Both the position numbers and the translations under genes were made by a program. A stretch of 64,000 bases of DNA from Ottelia alismoides (lineage: Eukaryota > Streptophyta > Magnoliopsida > Alismatales > Hydrocharitaceae): NCBI GenBank assembly GCA_037367405.1, contig JAZKJV010005553.1:124001-188000 (forward strand). The letters are read 5' to 3'. The stretch's first letter is position 1, and every line of letters starts with the position of its first letter. A model generated the notes under the pieces. It saw only the letters and a program-made list of their open reading frames with translations. It searched no databases and was not told the DNA's origin. This document shows positions 23,761-34,154 of this stretch, piece by piece.

Positions 23761-24030
23761 CACGCTCTGCAACGCATACCCATCAGGCTCAAACGACATA
23801 TGCATATCCCTCAACATCTCCAGCACCGTCTCCCACTCGCCACATCGAGCATAGCCGTCGATGAGGACGTTCCAGCTCACCGGAGTCTTAACGGGCATTT
23901 CGTCGAACACCTTGCGGGCAAAGCCCATCTGCCCGCAAGAAGCATAGAAGCGGATGAGACTGTTGTTGATGTAGACATCGGAGGCAAGGCCGAGCTTGAC
24001 GCAAGTGCATGCGAAAAGAATCAAAAACAC
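23653..24030 (-). pseudogene. PPR fragment, copy 4, fused to a Helitron terminus
   Basis: A 125-codon open stretch with the same PPR motifs, then, across the unit junction, SQTHTNTGFFP as in copy 2. Copies 2 and 4 keep this fused reading, copy 3 does not. Confidence 0.8.
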
Positions 24031-24760
24031 ACCGAGAAAATTTACATTTTAAGAACGACATGGTTAAGAGTTTCCAACTTTAAACTTTTATCTCGACCAT
24101 GCATGAGACTATAATACATACCCGGAGAAAGAAAAAATCTAACTCCATCAATAACAATCAAGAAGGAAAGAATCTGAAGGCGAGAGAGAAAAAGAATATG
24201 TCTAAAAGCACAACGTACCCGTTTTACTCAGAGAAATCCAGAGAAAGCCACAGATCGCCGAACAGGAAGAAAGAAATCTGGAGGCGATAGGGAAAAAGAA
24301 GATGAGTAAAAACATAGTATGCCCGTTTTATTCGAAGAAAACGACAGGAAGCCAGAGATTGCCGAACATGAAGGAAGAAATCTGGAGCGGAGAGGAAAAA
24401 AGAAGATGTCTAAAAGCATAACATACCTTTTGACTTGGAGAAACCCAGAGAAAGCTCGAGATCGCCAAAGGAGTTACCAGAAGAAGGATCCTCGCAGAAG
24501 ACAACACAAAGGCAAAGATGAGAAGACGAATCGAAGCAACAGGGTTTTCTTCGGGAAGAAGGCAAAGAGACAAAATAAAACAAATGGCAGCGTCAGAGGG
24601 TTACAGATGCACACGTAGCGGCAGCAGTGGAGGGAATAAAAAAATCACGTGTTTAAAGCGTGAGTGCATTGCGAGATAACAACGACAGGTATTTGGGGAA
24701 AAGATAGAAAGCCACGTGGCACCTGACGGGGAAAAACCCGGTATTAGTGTGGGTTTGAGA
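23761..24760 (-). repeat. Helitron 5'-terminal unit 4 (1000 bp, outermost)
   Basis: The only unit whose terminus (24760) is preceded by A on the minus strand, as expected for the true Helitron boundary. Otherwise the content matches units 1-3. Confidence 0.93.
24690..24760 (-). promoter_or_regulatory. Helitron 5' terminus with G-box
   Basis: The minus strand begins TCTCAAACCCACAC and then CCGGGTTTTTCCCC, followed by GTGCCACGTGGC (G-box, about 24712-24723) and a second CACGTG near 24648. It is the left recognition end of the element and possibly its promoter. The same block is repeated at 21758, 22759 and 23760. Confidence 0.8.
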
Positions 24761-25657
24761 TGCCTTCACAAATAATGCTTTCTAGATAAAATTAAATATA
24801 AAATGTAAAATTTAATAAAACCTTCAATATATGAAGAAGAATAAAATAACAATTTTAACAGATCTAAGTGAAAGGTTAAGAGCGAAGCTTAGAATAACAT
24901 CATGACATAGAGCTCAAAGAGAAGCTTCATTAGATATTTTTTTGCCTGCTAATGAATAACTTGAGTAGTGACTGAATTGTTATATATGTTTATGGTGTTT
25001 CTGTTGTCCTTTTATAGGTGTATACTAGGGCTAAACATAACGAGATTACCTATTACACACAGAGCACATCAATGTATTTTGAATTGCAAAATATAGAAAA
25101 AGTGAAGTACTATTTTCTCACATTCCACTCAAGGATGTACTAGTGCAAGATGAAGTGTGTCTGCACAACTCCACAAATTAGGCAAACTTAATGAATCAAA
25201 GTGTACCAGTGCAACATTAGTAAAAAAAAGTTCCATATGCATAGGTTAAGGTGAATTGATGCAAGGTGTATATATACCCATGCGGAAGTGCATTTTTGTA
25301 CTGATTCACATTTTTGAAGTATGCATCTTCAATCAAAGGGTTTGTACATCACAATATATATCATATTATTATAGAATGAAATGATTAAAAGTGATGCCCA
25401 CTTAAAATAACACGTTGTTTACTTTAAGTAACATCTGGCATCTTGAATCTGTCATGTACTCTAATTGATTTGTGTATCTTTGGTCCCATGATAATGTAAG
25501 TACCGTATATAATATAAAAACACCTATCAATGAAATATTTACTTGTTGTTATTATCAAAAAATAGTTTTTTCAACACAAGTAAGTTTGTACTATTATGAT
25601 TATTACTAAGAACTATTTTCATTTTAGCTTGTTGTATTTAGGTACTCAGCATGTGGG
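24761..25657. other. Host DNA between Helitron and copia element
   Basis: AT-rich, no gene recognised. The first bases TGCCTTC form the right half of the Helitron insertion site. Confidence 0.4.
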
Positions 25658-25662
25658 ATCCT
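25658..25662. repeat. Target duplication ATCCT, left copy
   Basis: ATCCT here and at 62593-62597 flank the copia element exactly at its TGAAGG and CAACA ends. Confidence 0.9.
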
Positions 25663-28122
25663 TGAAGGATATGGGAAGATCCTTAAGCACGTCACGGAAG
25701 CGTGATGATCGCATCGTATGCGATCGAGAGCGACTAGTCGTACTAGCTCGAGGCGATGGAATTTAAAAAAAATATGCGATGAAACCACATGATCTAAGAA
25801 CACTTCTTGAATCATCTCATCTAAACCGTAATTAGGTATTAAGGTTACCTCTTGAAGCATGGTTGCGATCAAGTCTATAAACGAAGAGACCTCCTGTCTC
25901 AAGTCCGCTCCGACGGAGGAGACGTTTGCGAGCGCATTGATGAGACACATGCTCCTTGCAATCCATTTGATGATCCAAGCGGTGAATCTCTCGATCTCGT
26001 CACACGAGATCCGACGTCTTCTTTATGAGCGAGGTGCTCCAAAGGAGACGGAGATCCACGAGCAAATAATCCGACAGCATAACGACGATGCTACGACGAT
26101 GACGACTCCCTCAATGGCTCCATGGTGGATGGCCACAATGAGAGAGAGGGGAGAGATGACGTTCAGAGAGAGAGAGAGAGCACCGATTGTTGTAACTCGA
26201 AGAGCAAGGGTGCCTCTTTTTATATAGGGTTTTGGGAATCCATGGATCTCAATACATAGGCAACACACAATCAACAGATGAGATTGATTCGTGTTTCTTT
26301 CAATGGCCATGATGTTGTTGTAAAAACACAACAACGATTAATTTGATTTAAATTGATATATATTGATAAATCAATATAATTAATTTCGAATCAAATTAAT
26401 TAAACCTGAAGATAATGAGGAGATAAACCTCATCCCCTGAAAGGGCGGGGCACTCTTCTCCTGGGGAGATTGGTGGCCATCCACCCTCTTGAGGTGGACT
26501 TGGTCTATCTCTTCAATATCTCATGAGATCTTATTATCTCATGAGATCTCATTTTCTCATAATATCTCCAAGATTTACAACAACAATTGTTGTAAATTAT
26601 TTCACAAAAATATTTATAATTTATCCTATGAATATTGCAATCATGCCATTGGAAAAATGTGAATCATGTTCACATCCCAAACAAGATGTAAATTATATCT
26701 TCAATTAATCATCCAATGTGAATCCAATCCAGATCAATGATTAATTAACAAATATAAATTACAATAAGCTCTCTCTTATATATTATATATCACATTTACA
26801 ATATTTTTATGATTAATATGGATAGTGCTATCCACATTATGCATATCCATGATAATTGAATCACATTTAGTCATCTTGGATCTCTATTCTCTTGTGCCTA
26901 AACAATATGAATCACATTCACATTATTCACATCTTTGATAACTAAATCACATTTAGTTATCTTGGATAACTCTTCTTATATTAGGAATCAAATCAAATTC
27001 ATATTATTCATGGTAAATAAATCACATTTAATTATCCATTCTCTCAATGCTCGAATACATATATCAACAACGAAATTATCCTGAACTCTTTCAAGGATAA
27101 TGTGCTTTCTCCGCGGATACTTGGAGATAAGGACATGGCGATTGTATTGTTCCACGTATAGTGACTTGGATATTGAGATCACATCTCAAATCCAGATCTT
27201 GCGGACCTCCCAAAGATGCTTGATTAAATCAAGACAGTAGATACAATCGTCTCATTGCATCTGAATCACATTCAGATCAATGTCCAACATTTGGACTAAG
27301 ATCAGATTACTTCTCTGTGAGAGGAGTCATTAAAATCCAGACATGTTTCATCACTTCCTCAGAATGGAAGCGTTATAGTTATACAATCGTTTATGATCAC
27401 ATCACCCTCAAGTATTCATAATACATGTACATTCTGCATACTGGAAGACCCAGAATAAACTCGAAGTATTAGATCAATTTTACAATGTCTACTTTAGGGA
27501 TTTATCATTAAGTTTCTCATTTGACTATTGGGAGTTGGTATCGATCATATACTTTCCAAAAGCATATATCATACCTAGGTGTTGATCATATACTTTCCAC
27601 AAGCATATATCAAACCTACAAATTAAGTCAAGCTTCCAAAGCGAGATGACCGTGCACGAAATTTGATTCTTCTCAATATCTCATGAGTGAGATCATGTCT
27701 TTCGGTTCAGTAGATGAACCTCTATGATCCCTTTGAGAGATCGTATTACTCATGCCCTTGCATGTACACCAGTGCGCCGGTGTATAGACCTTGGTTAAGT
27801 TATCAAGAGGTCAGATAGATATCAGCCTTTAGAGAAAGGATTACCATTTCCTTCTCAGGATGGAGATCATCTCTTAACAATCATTTAACGATGTTCGATG
27901 AGTCCCCAATCTAACTCCTTAGATATTCACCCAAGCACCAGCCTTTGAAATTCAATAATTGAATCAACAATTGTATGATCATCAAGATAGCAATGGTACA
28001 TAACCCTAATTGTACTAAGGGACCTATTATACAAATTAGTTACTCTTCATTTCAGATAAGGGAATGATATTTGCAATAGCAGTTGTTGCATAATGGCTCG
28101 TCGTGGGCTTGCATGTCCAACA
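25663..28122 (-). repeat. Copia 3' LTR (2460 bp)
   Basis: On the minus strand it begins TGTTGGACATGC at 28122 and ends CCTTCA at 25663. It is the partner of 56135-62592. It contains a TATA box, ATCTCATGAGAT palindromes (26518-26555) and three spaced AAATCACATTTA units (about 26860, 26943 and 27015). It lacks about 206 bp present in the 5' LTR, lost between short direct repeats ATCAA near 27803. Confidence 0.92.
26217..26227 (-). promoter_or_regulatory. TATA box of copia 3' LTR
   Basis: Minus-strand CTATATAAAAA upstream of GAGGCACCC. The equivalent in the 5' LTR is the TATATAAG at 56708-56717. The position inside the LTR fits a U3 promoter. Confidence 0.55.
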
Positions 28123-28137
28123 ATCTCCCACTAGCCC
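28123..28137 (-). other. Copia polypurine tract
   Basis: Minus strand GGGCTAGTGGGAGAT lies directly before the LTR start TGTTGG. It is a typical plus-strand primer site of plant copia elements. Confidence 0.85.
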
Positions 28138-28773
28138 AAAGAGCCCTTAATGGGTTAATCTTTAACCCTCAATCATGTGACAATCATAGGTTATTTGGAA
28201 AAATAGTTAGGTAAGATGATCAGTCACTCTGTTCCCAAGAGACTATGCCAAGTCCTTTTACGGTACTTGCATATCCTCAAGTAACAATGCTCGCATGCAG
28301 TGCGAATGTTGCATCTTATGCAACCAATTCTCAAATAATTATTATTATCAGGATGTAATTTCTATCATCCTTATTAGAATACCCTTATTCATGGTGATCT
28401 CTATCTCCTAAGGTGTCCGCAGTTAAGACCTTTTAGATCACTATCTATAAAGTCTTAAGTTCTTGAAAATAAGACTTTCAAATCACTATCTCAAAAAGTC
28501 TTGTCACCTTTAAAGATATAGTTATTACTACAATCAAGTGTTTTATTTTCATATTAGGATCAGTAAAAATTTACTACTCCCACTGCATGGCAGACATCTG
28601 GCTTTGTACACATTTAGCATACACCCGGCTTTTCATAACTGATGCACAAGGGCAAGCAGTTTTAGCATTCACTTCCTCAACTCCTTGAGGTGTTATCCCT
28701 TTAGATATGTCGGTACATATCTTAAGGAAAATAAGCCTTTCTTGGAATTTTCCAGAAAATGGAAATGTCTAAG
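28138..28773 (-). pseudogene. Copia pol 3' part: RT end and RNase H region
   Basis: Minus-strand peptides SKGITPQGVEEVNAKTACP and ASVMKSRVYAKCVQSQM correspond to the stretch after the RT catalytic core of copia pol (families usually read SK..PKT..E, ASA.GSLMYAM..TRPD). Stops follow. The piece is cut off from the rest of RT by LARD1 at 28774. Downstream to the polypurine tract the RNase H part is too decayed for me to read. Confidence 0.7.
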
Positions 28774-29575
28774 TGATGAATCTCGTATTCATCATGCTAA
28801 AATTCGCTAATTAAACCCCTAGCTTAAATAAAACAAAGAAAATCGCCAATAATTCCTCATTATATATTGTGTATATTGTGTATATTTAACCTATAATTAT
28901 TGTATTTAATTACCTTGTAATTCTTTTATTATTATTAAAAACCCCTAAAAAATTAAGTTAAACAATTGTCTATAATTTTCCTAACCCATAAAAAGACTAA
29001 AAAATACAAAAACATCTCAAAAACCAAAAAGTTGTGTTTTTAACCCCCTAAAAATACCCCTAAAAATACGTTTTGTATCATAACCTCTTTTGCTTTTCGT
29101 CTAACATGAAACTTGTAGATCTCATCGAGACGAACAACTTTCATATTTAGAATTTTTCCTAATTTTACCTCTAACTATTCTTTTTTTCTTTGATTTTATA
29201 TTTTTGAATTTTCTGGATCAGCCACGTGGCGCTCTCTAGAGCCGCCACGCTGCCGCTCCTCCTTCCGACACCCATCTCCCTCCTGTCTGCTGGATCTCCT
29301 CCAAATCGCCTCCATCTCCACCGTTGAACCCCGTTGCGCCCCCAGCTATCTGATCTTATCTCAGATCAGATCTCAACCACCCACATCTGCCTAAACCACA
29401 GTCGCCCGATTCACCTCCTATCCTACGACTCTCCGCCCGTCACGTCGCCATGTTATCCTTAGCCCTCAGATATGACTCCAAACCCATCCACGTCGTTCAT
29501 CACCTCATCGCTCCCCTGCCGCTGGACCAGATCTGATAATCTGATATGAGCCCTCTGCCCTCGCCCACTTCCTGA

Positions 29576-29599
29576 CCGTTGGATCGCAAGATCCAACGG
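29576..29599 (+). repeat. CCGTTGGATC hairpin, perfect stem, GCAA loop
   Basis: A ten-bp perfect inverted repeat with a four-base loop GCAA, a GNRA-type tetraloop if transcribed. The 3' LTR counterpart is 34969-34992 (loop GCGA). Confidence 0.85.
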
Positions 29600-29768
29600 T
29601 CTATGAGCTCCGCCACAACCAACCCGCTCTGCTCCCTAACAACCGCCCTGCATACCCCGCACATCCCTCTCCATCACGTCATCCCAACGTCCCTCTCCAT
29701 GAATTCCATCATTCATTCCATCCGTTAAAAAATCCCCTGCCACCATCCAAAACTGTCGTCACCTCCGC

Positions 29769-29776
29769 CTATATAA
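29769..29776 (+). promoter_or_regulatory. TATA box of LARD1 5' LTR
   Basis: CTATATAA in GC-rich context, about 270 bp before the LTR intron donor. The 3' LTR has TATATAG at the same place (35232-35238). Confidence 0.6.
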
Positions 29777-30043
29777 CCCCACCTCCATCACCGATCACCC
29801 TTATCTACCACTCCAAGGGGCTTCGGCCTAACATTTGGCCCTCCGGTGACAACGGAGAGGTCCGATGTCGAGGCATCGATGGCCCTAGCCCCAAGTGAGA
29901 TCCATGGCATCTGCCACGTAAGATCCGCCTCTTCGACGGTAGCTCGAGCTCTCTAGCATGGATGGCTAGACCGGGAGATGACCCGAGGCTCATCTGAGCC
30001 TCAGCACAAGCTCTTCCTTCGTTGATCGCCCATCTTCGGCCAG

Positions 30044-30337
30044 GTAACCTTTTATTTGTTTTGCTTCCAATTTCTCATAATTTTCCCTACCACTCCACTC
30101 GCTATCGCCTCCGCTTGACCATCCATTAAGCTCCGCCCCACAACCACCACCTTCGCTGACCACTTAGACCACTCATACCCCTTCTCCACAACCTTCCCTG
30201 CTCCGACCCCCTTCTTCTCAACCTCGACGGAGAAGAAGCCCCTGGGCCACCACCTCCCGACACCCCACAACCCCTATTCACTCACCATTCACTCACGCAT
30301 CTCACACACTTCGCTTCGGCTATACTAACCAATACAG
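30044..30337 (+). other. Predicted LTR intron, 294 bp (LARD1 5' LTR)
   Basis: Donor CCAG|GTAACC, branch-point-like ACTAACC (30324-30330), acceptor AATACAG|GTG. The 3' LTR has the same 294 bp once LARD2 is removed (35508-35559 plus 44700-44941). Position and length are conserved in all related LTRs here. Confidence 0.65.
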
Positions 30338-31636
30338 GTGCTCAGTGGTCGGAGTTTGCAATGCCTCGACGGTCTCTAGCTTCCACTCTGATGATACTCC
30401 TCCGTCGTGCTACTCCAAGCGACAATGAAGTTCCGCCTCTGCTCCACGATCTTCACGAGCCCCTCAATGTTCTTCCCAGACCTTTATGAGACAATCTGGA
30501 GCATGGTGGAGCTCCGTATAGGCCGCCGGAGCACAGCCTAGTCCGACAACCAACGACGGAAGAAGAAGACACAGATATCGTCCGATCGTGTCGATCGGAC
30601 GACCATGATGAAGCCACGTGGCATGCCCTAGCCTCCTGTCGAACCCCTAGGCTCGGGTCCACCAAACCTATGCCTGAGCCACCAAGTGCTACCACATGGA
30701 CCCGAACCTACGTCAAGCCTGAGCCTGGACCCCTCACGTGCAACACTCATGAGGGCTGGGTAAATTACAGCGAAGACCCTGAAAGTTTTTATATTTACTT
30801 TGGTTTACAGGCACGTGCGTCACGTGCGTGCATATGTATTTTACAGGAATGCCCTCGAGGTTTCACATAATTACAATTTGGTCCCTGTGCGCAATGGGAA
30901 AATTACAGAAGACCCCTATTGGTTTTTGGAAATTGCAAATAGGTCCCTCCAGGGACCTATTTGTAAATATTTATCCTTTTCTTTCCTGCTTTTTATTTAC
31001 ATTTATGCCATTGCATTGTTTTCTTCATAACTTGAGCATCGTAGGTCCGATTTGCATGATTTTAGTGTCATTTTGATCCTTGTTTCATCATCTACTTCAT
31101 GACATATTTAATTTTCTCATTTGATGTCATTCTAAATGAAATGAAACTTTTATGTGAGATGAGTTCCTTGCTCCATCTGTATTAGCCCTTAATAGTTGAA
31201 TGCTCATATTTCTGTGCTCAAAATGACTCTGATTTCAATTCATCATATGTTTCTCAATTTAGTGATCTTTCTAAGGTCTATTTATAATAATCATCTGCAT
31301 ACGTCAACCTTGCATTTCATCATTCATTTTTTCTTATACATCATCATATAATTGCATAAAAATCAACTAAAAAATGCATGCATCACTTTATTACATTGTA
31401 GTCTGAATAATGCATCTGCATGAAGGCCCGTAATTGAGAAATAATTCATACATGCTCTGAATTTATCGAATTTCGATAAATAGATAGTATAGCTCGTGTC
31501 CCTATGTTCGACCTTGATAGGATGCCAAGTAAAAATACTCCACAACATTCAAAGATTATGGTTTTTGCTGATCGAAATTTGTCCCCTATACTGACAATTT
31601 ACGACTATTAAAGAGGTAGATTTGACACTCATCAAA

Positions 31637-31654
31637 TGGTGTCATTGGTGGGGA
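31637..31654 (+). other. LARD1 primer-binding site, diverged
   Basis: TGGTGTCATTGGTGGGGA, two bases after the LTR end. It differs at four positions from the tRNA-Asp complement that LARD2 retains almost intact (38562-38579). Confidence 0.7.
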
Positions 31655-34154
31655 CACGACTCAGCTTTGTTTATTTATTGAATTTTGATTTATTTCCGTG
31701 TTAAATATTTTCAAAATTCACAGGTCTTCCTTTCATGCATTATTTTTGCATCATTTCCGTTGATTACATTCCTCTCTCTTTTTCTAACATTTCTCTTTTA
31801 TGGAAGGGCTCATGAGGATCGAGGACGCTTGATTTCCATGGAGGCATGGAGTTGGGAGCTCCCTCTAAAGAGGCCGCAAAAGAATTGGCGGATAAATTTT
31901 AGGAATTTTAATTAGTCCGCTTGCATTTGCATCTTGTAAAAAAACTTATTGCATGTACATTATTTTAACAATCCTCGTTAGAGGGCTCGCATGTTGTAAA
32001 AAAAGTAGATCACTAGATGATCTATCCCCCCCCACACACACACTTGCACATATACACTCATCCTTTCCCCCTTACTCTCTCTGTATATTTTACATCCCCC
32101 CTCATCTGCCTCCTAGCCATTTGTAAAAACACACCCCTCCTCCTCCTTGTATCTTAGTGTAAATGCTTCTCTCAATACAGATCCCCTAACTCAAATACTA
32201 TACTTGGGCTATTTGTAGCCAAGTATAGGGGGACCCGCCTATTTATCTATCCCTCACGTTGTCTTCCTGTATGTAGGTCAATTTTTGACCTAAGTATAGG
32301 GGGACCCTACTCCTCAGTTTTCTATATCACCCTATATTTAACCGAGTGATGGCTTCATATCACTTGTGCTATGAGGATATAACAAACATTAAGTATAGGG
32401 GGTACACCATATATGATTGTATATTTACTTTAGCCATAGCTCGTACTTTTAAAACTTTTTGAAAATTCTTTCTTGGGCTTGTTTTATTATTCATGTGAAT
32501 CGAGTTTTGTAAAAACCCTGTAAAAATATTTTCTTAAAATTTTGAGGGATTAAATTTGTGTAAATAACCCTTTAAAAAAAAACTCCATAAAAATTTGAAA
32601 AAGTAAAAACCTTTCTTTAAATTAGACTTTGACTACTAGGCTTAGTAGACACTTTCAGTGAGGAAACTTCGGCCTCCCTTAGCAGAGTGGGTGGTTTAGA
32701 GGACATTGTATATGGCTCCATCCTCAATTAACACGGTTCCGTCTAACGACCCGTACTTACACCCATACTGGATGAGAGTAGATACTTTTATTAATTCGAG
32801 CTTGGGCCAGTCATTGTCTCTCCAAAAAATGAAAAAAAATAAAATTCATAAAAATATGCAAAAGCCAAAAATCATATAAAAATCGCTAACCAATAAGTTG
32901 GTGTATTCCTGACACACTTACATCCACTCAAGGCTTGAGGATTTTGAGGGCACTGGATTTCTGTGATCTAAAGAGTCTGAGTTAACATGCCTTAGTCGTT
33001 AGGGTTTTTAAACTTAATTATCCACACTTCCATGGTTTGAAATATTTGAGCGCTCTCTTCATCTCTACCTTCAAAAGAATATGATCAACACAATCACTTT
33101 CACAACTGCATGCTTGATGATATGAGTTGAAATATCACTTGAGGAACTAGGACTAGAGATTTGAGTTTAGACCCGATCCAATGATATTCGAGGATGGGAT
33201 AAAGTTAATGAAGGTTTCAGAAAAACTGAGTGTCAGCAAAACCCTAGCCAGTACGTGAACAAGTTCATATGATATCTCTTTGATATCTACCGATGTGCCA
33301 GGGTGTGACGAAACTTAATGATAATTGATGATCAATGTGCGCCAACTTTTGATAAAAGCAGTGGAGCTAGCCAACAAAAGAAAATAAAAAGAAATGTCAA
33401 AAAAGGCTCTATCATCCAAAGTCAAATTACAAAAAGTGCTTCAACCAATGACGAGCGCTCCCAAATTTTTTCAAAGTGTCAACTTGGACCAAGCGCTAAT
33501 TAGGACCAAGGAGTCGGGCTTACACCATAAAAGGGCTCTGCATCGTAAGCGATGCAAGTCTAGGTGTCGAAGGTATCTTAGATACTCAAAAGAGACACAC
33601 CTCGGTGTACTCCCGGAAAAACAAGTGCAGACAACTCCGAACTCTCTCGACGGATACATTGATCAACAAGCTAAAAATCTACTTGTGTTGAGTAAAAAGG
33701 CACTCGAGAGGCCCCTTATTCCAATGTGAGGGAGAGAAAAATAGACACAAACCCAGTCCCTACATCATCTGACCATCCATTTACATTTCAAGTCTAACGA
33801 ACTAATGAGACAGTTGGCTGAAGCAAGAATATACTTATTTCCTAGTGTAGAGGATGAGGTCTAGAGGAGAGTCTCTTAGACAGGAACTTCGAGTGATGCC
33901 TCGACTCGACTCTCATGAAATGCAGTACACTTAATTTCATATCCTTATATTATATTTACAAAAAGAGAGCCTGATAATTAGAGAAGTTGGATTCCTTCTG
34001 AATAAAGCATGGATAAGCTCATAATATTAGGATCGCTTAAAATGAGGGTCTTCAAAAGATGAGCCTTGAAATCCTCACTTACACTGTCATGAATTAATCT
34101 GACTCCTTCATTCCTTAGATGCTCTAGGATGAGCATGGTTTAAGTACAGGGGTA
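31655..34154 (+). other. LARD1 internal region, non-coding
   Basis: About 2.5 kb homologous to the interior of LARD2 (shared words TTAGCAGAGTGGGTGGTTTA, TACACCCATACTGG, GTGCGCCAACT, AAAAGCAGTGGAGCTA). Frames are not conserved between the two: the 111-codon frame at 33394-33729 has no counterpart. It holds three AAGTATAGGGGG copies near 32221, 32292 and 32391 besides the terminal polypurine tract. Confidence 0.8.
32198..32234 (+). repeat. Hairpin plus internal polypurine-like motif
   Basis: CTATACTTGGGCTA pairs with TAGCCAAGTATAG (13 pairs, one bulged G). The right arm runs directly into AGGGGGACC. A second, shorter hairpin (TAGGTCA/TGACCTA, 32274-32292) precedes the next AAGTATAGGGGGA. Confidence 0.75.

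Larger units (their letters stand above)
6404..24760 (-). mobile_element. Helitron, 18.4 kb, formerly autonomous, now decayed
   Basis: The minus strand starts TCTCAAACCC at 24760, preceded by A, and ends in a 5-bp stem hairpin plus CTAG at 6404, followed by T. That is the canonical A|TC...CTRR|T structure without target duplication. In order, the element carries four tandem 5'-terminal units with captured PPR fragments (24760-20759), a RepHel gene with Rep (HUH, two tyrosines) and SF1 helicase domains (19777-15124), and two RPA-like genes (15136-11897 and about 8292-7167). This gene set is known from plant Helitrons that replicate by a rolling-circle-like mechanism. Multiple nonsense and frameshift lesions make this copy non-autonomous now. 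Removing it rejoins GAGGATA to TGCCTTC. Confidence 0.93.
28774..31634 (+). repeat. LARD1 5' LTR
   Basis: Starts TGATGAAT-N5-ATTCATCA and ends CTCATCA. Landmarks are a GTAGATCTC half-palindrome (29116), G-box GCCACGTGGC (29220), a GCAA-loop hairpin (29576-29599), TATA (29769), an intron (30044-30337), repeated AATTACA/GGTCCC words (30758-30980) and an AT-rich tail. No protein frame is conserved between the two LTR copies. Confidence 0.9.

Noticed and set aside
20759..24760. CRISPR-like or satellite array
   Set aside because: Units are about 1 kb with coding content and transposon ends; there are no short repeat-spacer patterns and only four copies.
33394..33729. 111-codon frame in the LARD1 interior as a possible gag
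   Set aside because: The homologous LARD2 sequence (40950-41270) does not preserve it, and there is no zinc knuckle.
31635..34154. Interpretation of LARD1 as an ordinary gypsy element with hidden gag-pol
   Set aside because: The interior is only 2.5 kb, with no protease, RT, RNase H or integrase motif in any frame that I could read.
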